Shown piece by piece: positions 13,335-13,386 of a stretch of 13,386 nucleotides of DNA. The position numbers were made by a program, and so were the translations under genes. Source of the DNA: JAFGED01 sp964551295. GTDB lineage: Bacteria > Chloroflexota > Anaerolineae > B4-G1. The stretch is from NCBI GenBank assembly GCA_964551295.1, contig CAZKDJ010000117.1, forward strand, positions 1 through 13,386, in the 5' to 3' direction. Positions within the stretch are counted from its first letter, which is position 1; each line of letters starts with the position of its first letter. The notes under the pieces are model-generated. The model was not told where the DNA came from. It saw only the letters and a program-made list of their open reading frames with translations, and made no database searches.

Positions 13335-13359
13335 ATCTTCTCAATAAGTAGGGGAAGAT
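13335..13359 (+). terminator. Weak hairpin, possible end of the hyp operon transcript
   Basis: ATCTTCTC (13335-13342) pairs with GGGAAGAT (13352-13359) over eight positions with one G-T wobble around a 9-base AT-rich loop. It lies about 210 bases after the hypE stop. No T-tract follows, so terminator function is doubtful. Confidence 0.25.
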
Positions 13360-13386
13360 GGGGGGTGTGAGGGCGGCGTAGCCGCC
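13360..13386. repeat. G-run element with terminal GC hairpin
   Basis: G6-TG-TGAGGGC (13360-13374) repeats the element at 1-15 in the opposite orientation and resembles 9591-9608 in hypD. It runs into a hairpin GGCGGC-GTA-GCCGCC (13372-13386), cut by the window end. Confidence 0.7.

Larger units (their letters stand above)
13129..13386. other. Intergenic region after hypE
   Basis: These 258 bases hold no convincing gene. A 61-codon open frame (13132-13317) has no Shine-Dalgarno and a proline-rich, unrecognisable translation. The 3' part contains a small hairpin (13335-13359), a copy of the G-run element (13360-13374) and a GC hairpin (13372-13386) that runs off the window end. Confidence 0.6.

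Overview
The window is a GC-rich bacterial chromosome segment with no rRNA, tRNA, phage or CRISPR content. Protein style (HIT, Hsp70/GyrA-CTD-like, ABC-2 exporter and Fe-S proteins), dense short tandem and palindromic repeats between genes, and TTGACA/TATAAT-type promoters suggest an anaerobic or facultative member of the Chloroflexota, probably Anaerolineae. This placement is an inference from style, not from a marker gene.

There are three transcription blocks. Block 1 (83-5798, plus strand) holds a Gfo/Idh/MocA-type oxidoreductase, then two small multispanning membrane proteins translationally coupled to an ABC ATPase, then two ABC-2 permeases; the last five genes look like one exporter operon. 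Block 2 (minus strand, 8664 down to 5867) starts at a near-consensus sigma70 promoter (8721-8749). It runs through the remnant of an HD-domain hydrolase, a protein made of DNA-gyrase-A-C-terminal-like beta-pinwheel repeats, and a short YegD-type Hsp70 ATPase. Blocks 1 and 2 converge on a long 9-mer-based hairpin (5802-5875). Block 3 (8851-13128, plus strand) is a compact operon: a four-helix-bundle (S23/Avd-like) protein, hypD, an 18-cysteine Fe-S protein, a peptidase E homologue, a HIT protein and hypE. HypD and HypE assemble the Fe(CN)2CO centre of [NiFe] hydrogenases; hypA, B, C and F are not in the window.

The most unusual layer is the repeats. At least five families of short repeats occur: CGTGANN heptads, CACGAATNN nonamers, TTTGNNN heptads, CAATCTC heptads and G6-NN-TGAGGG palindromic elements. 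Several lie inside genes. The four-helix-bundle gene is bracketed by 36-bp imperfect inverted repeats of TTTGNNN heptads (28/36 identical). The right-hand arm supplies the only visible start codon (TTG) and Shine-Dalgarno-like GAGG of hypD. A G/C-run palindrome adds about 18 codons to hypD in frame, and a heptad array is translated inside hypE. The four-helix cassette, with complementary ends around a S23-like ORF, resembles the layout of 23S rRNA intervening sequences, but here it sits at the head of a protein-coding operon, where it could act as a mobile element and as an RNA switch on hypD.
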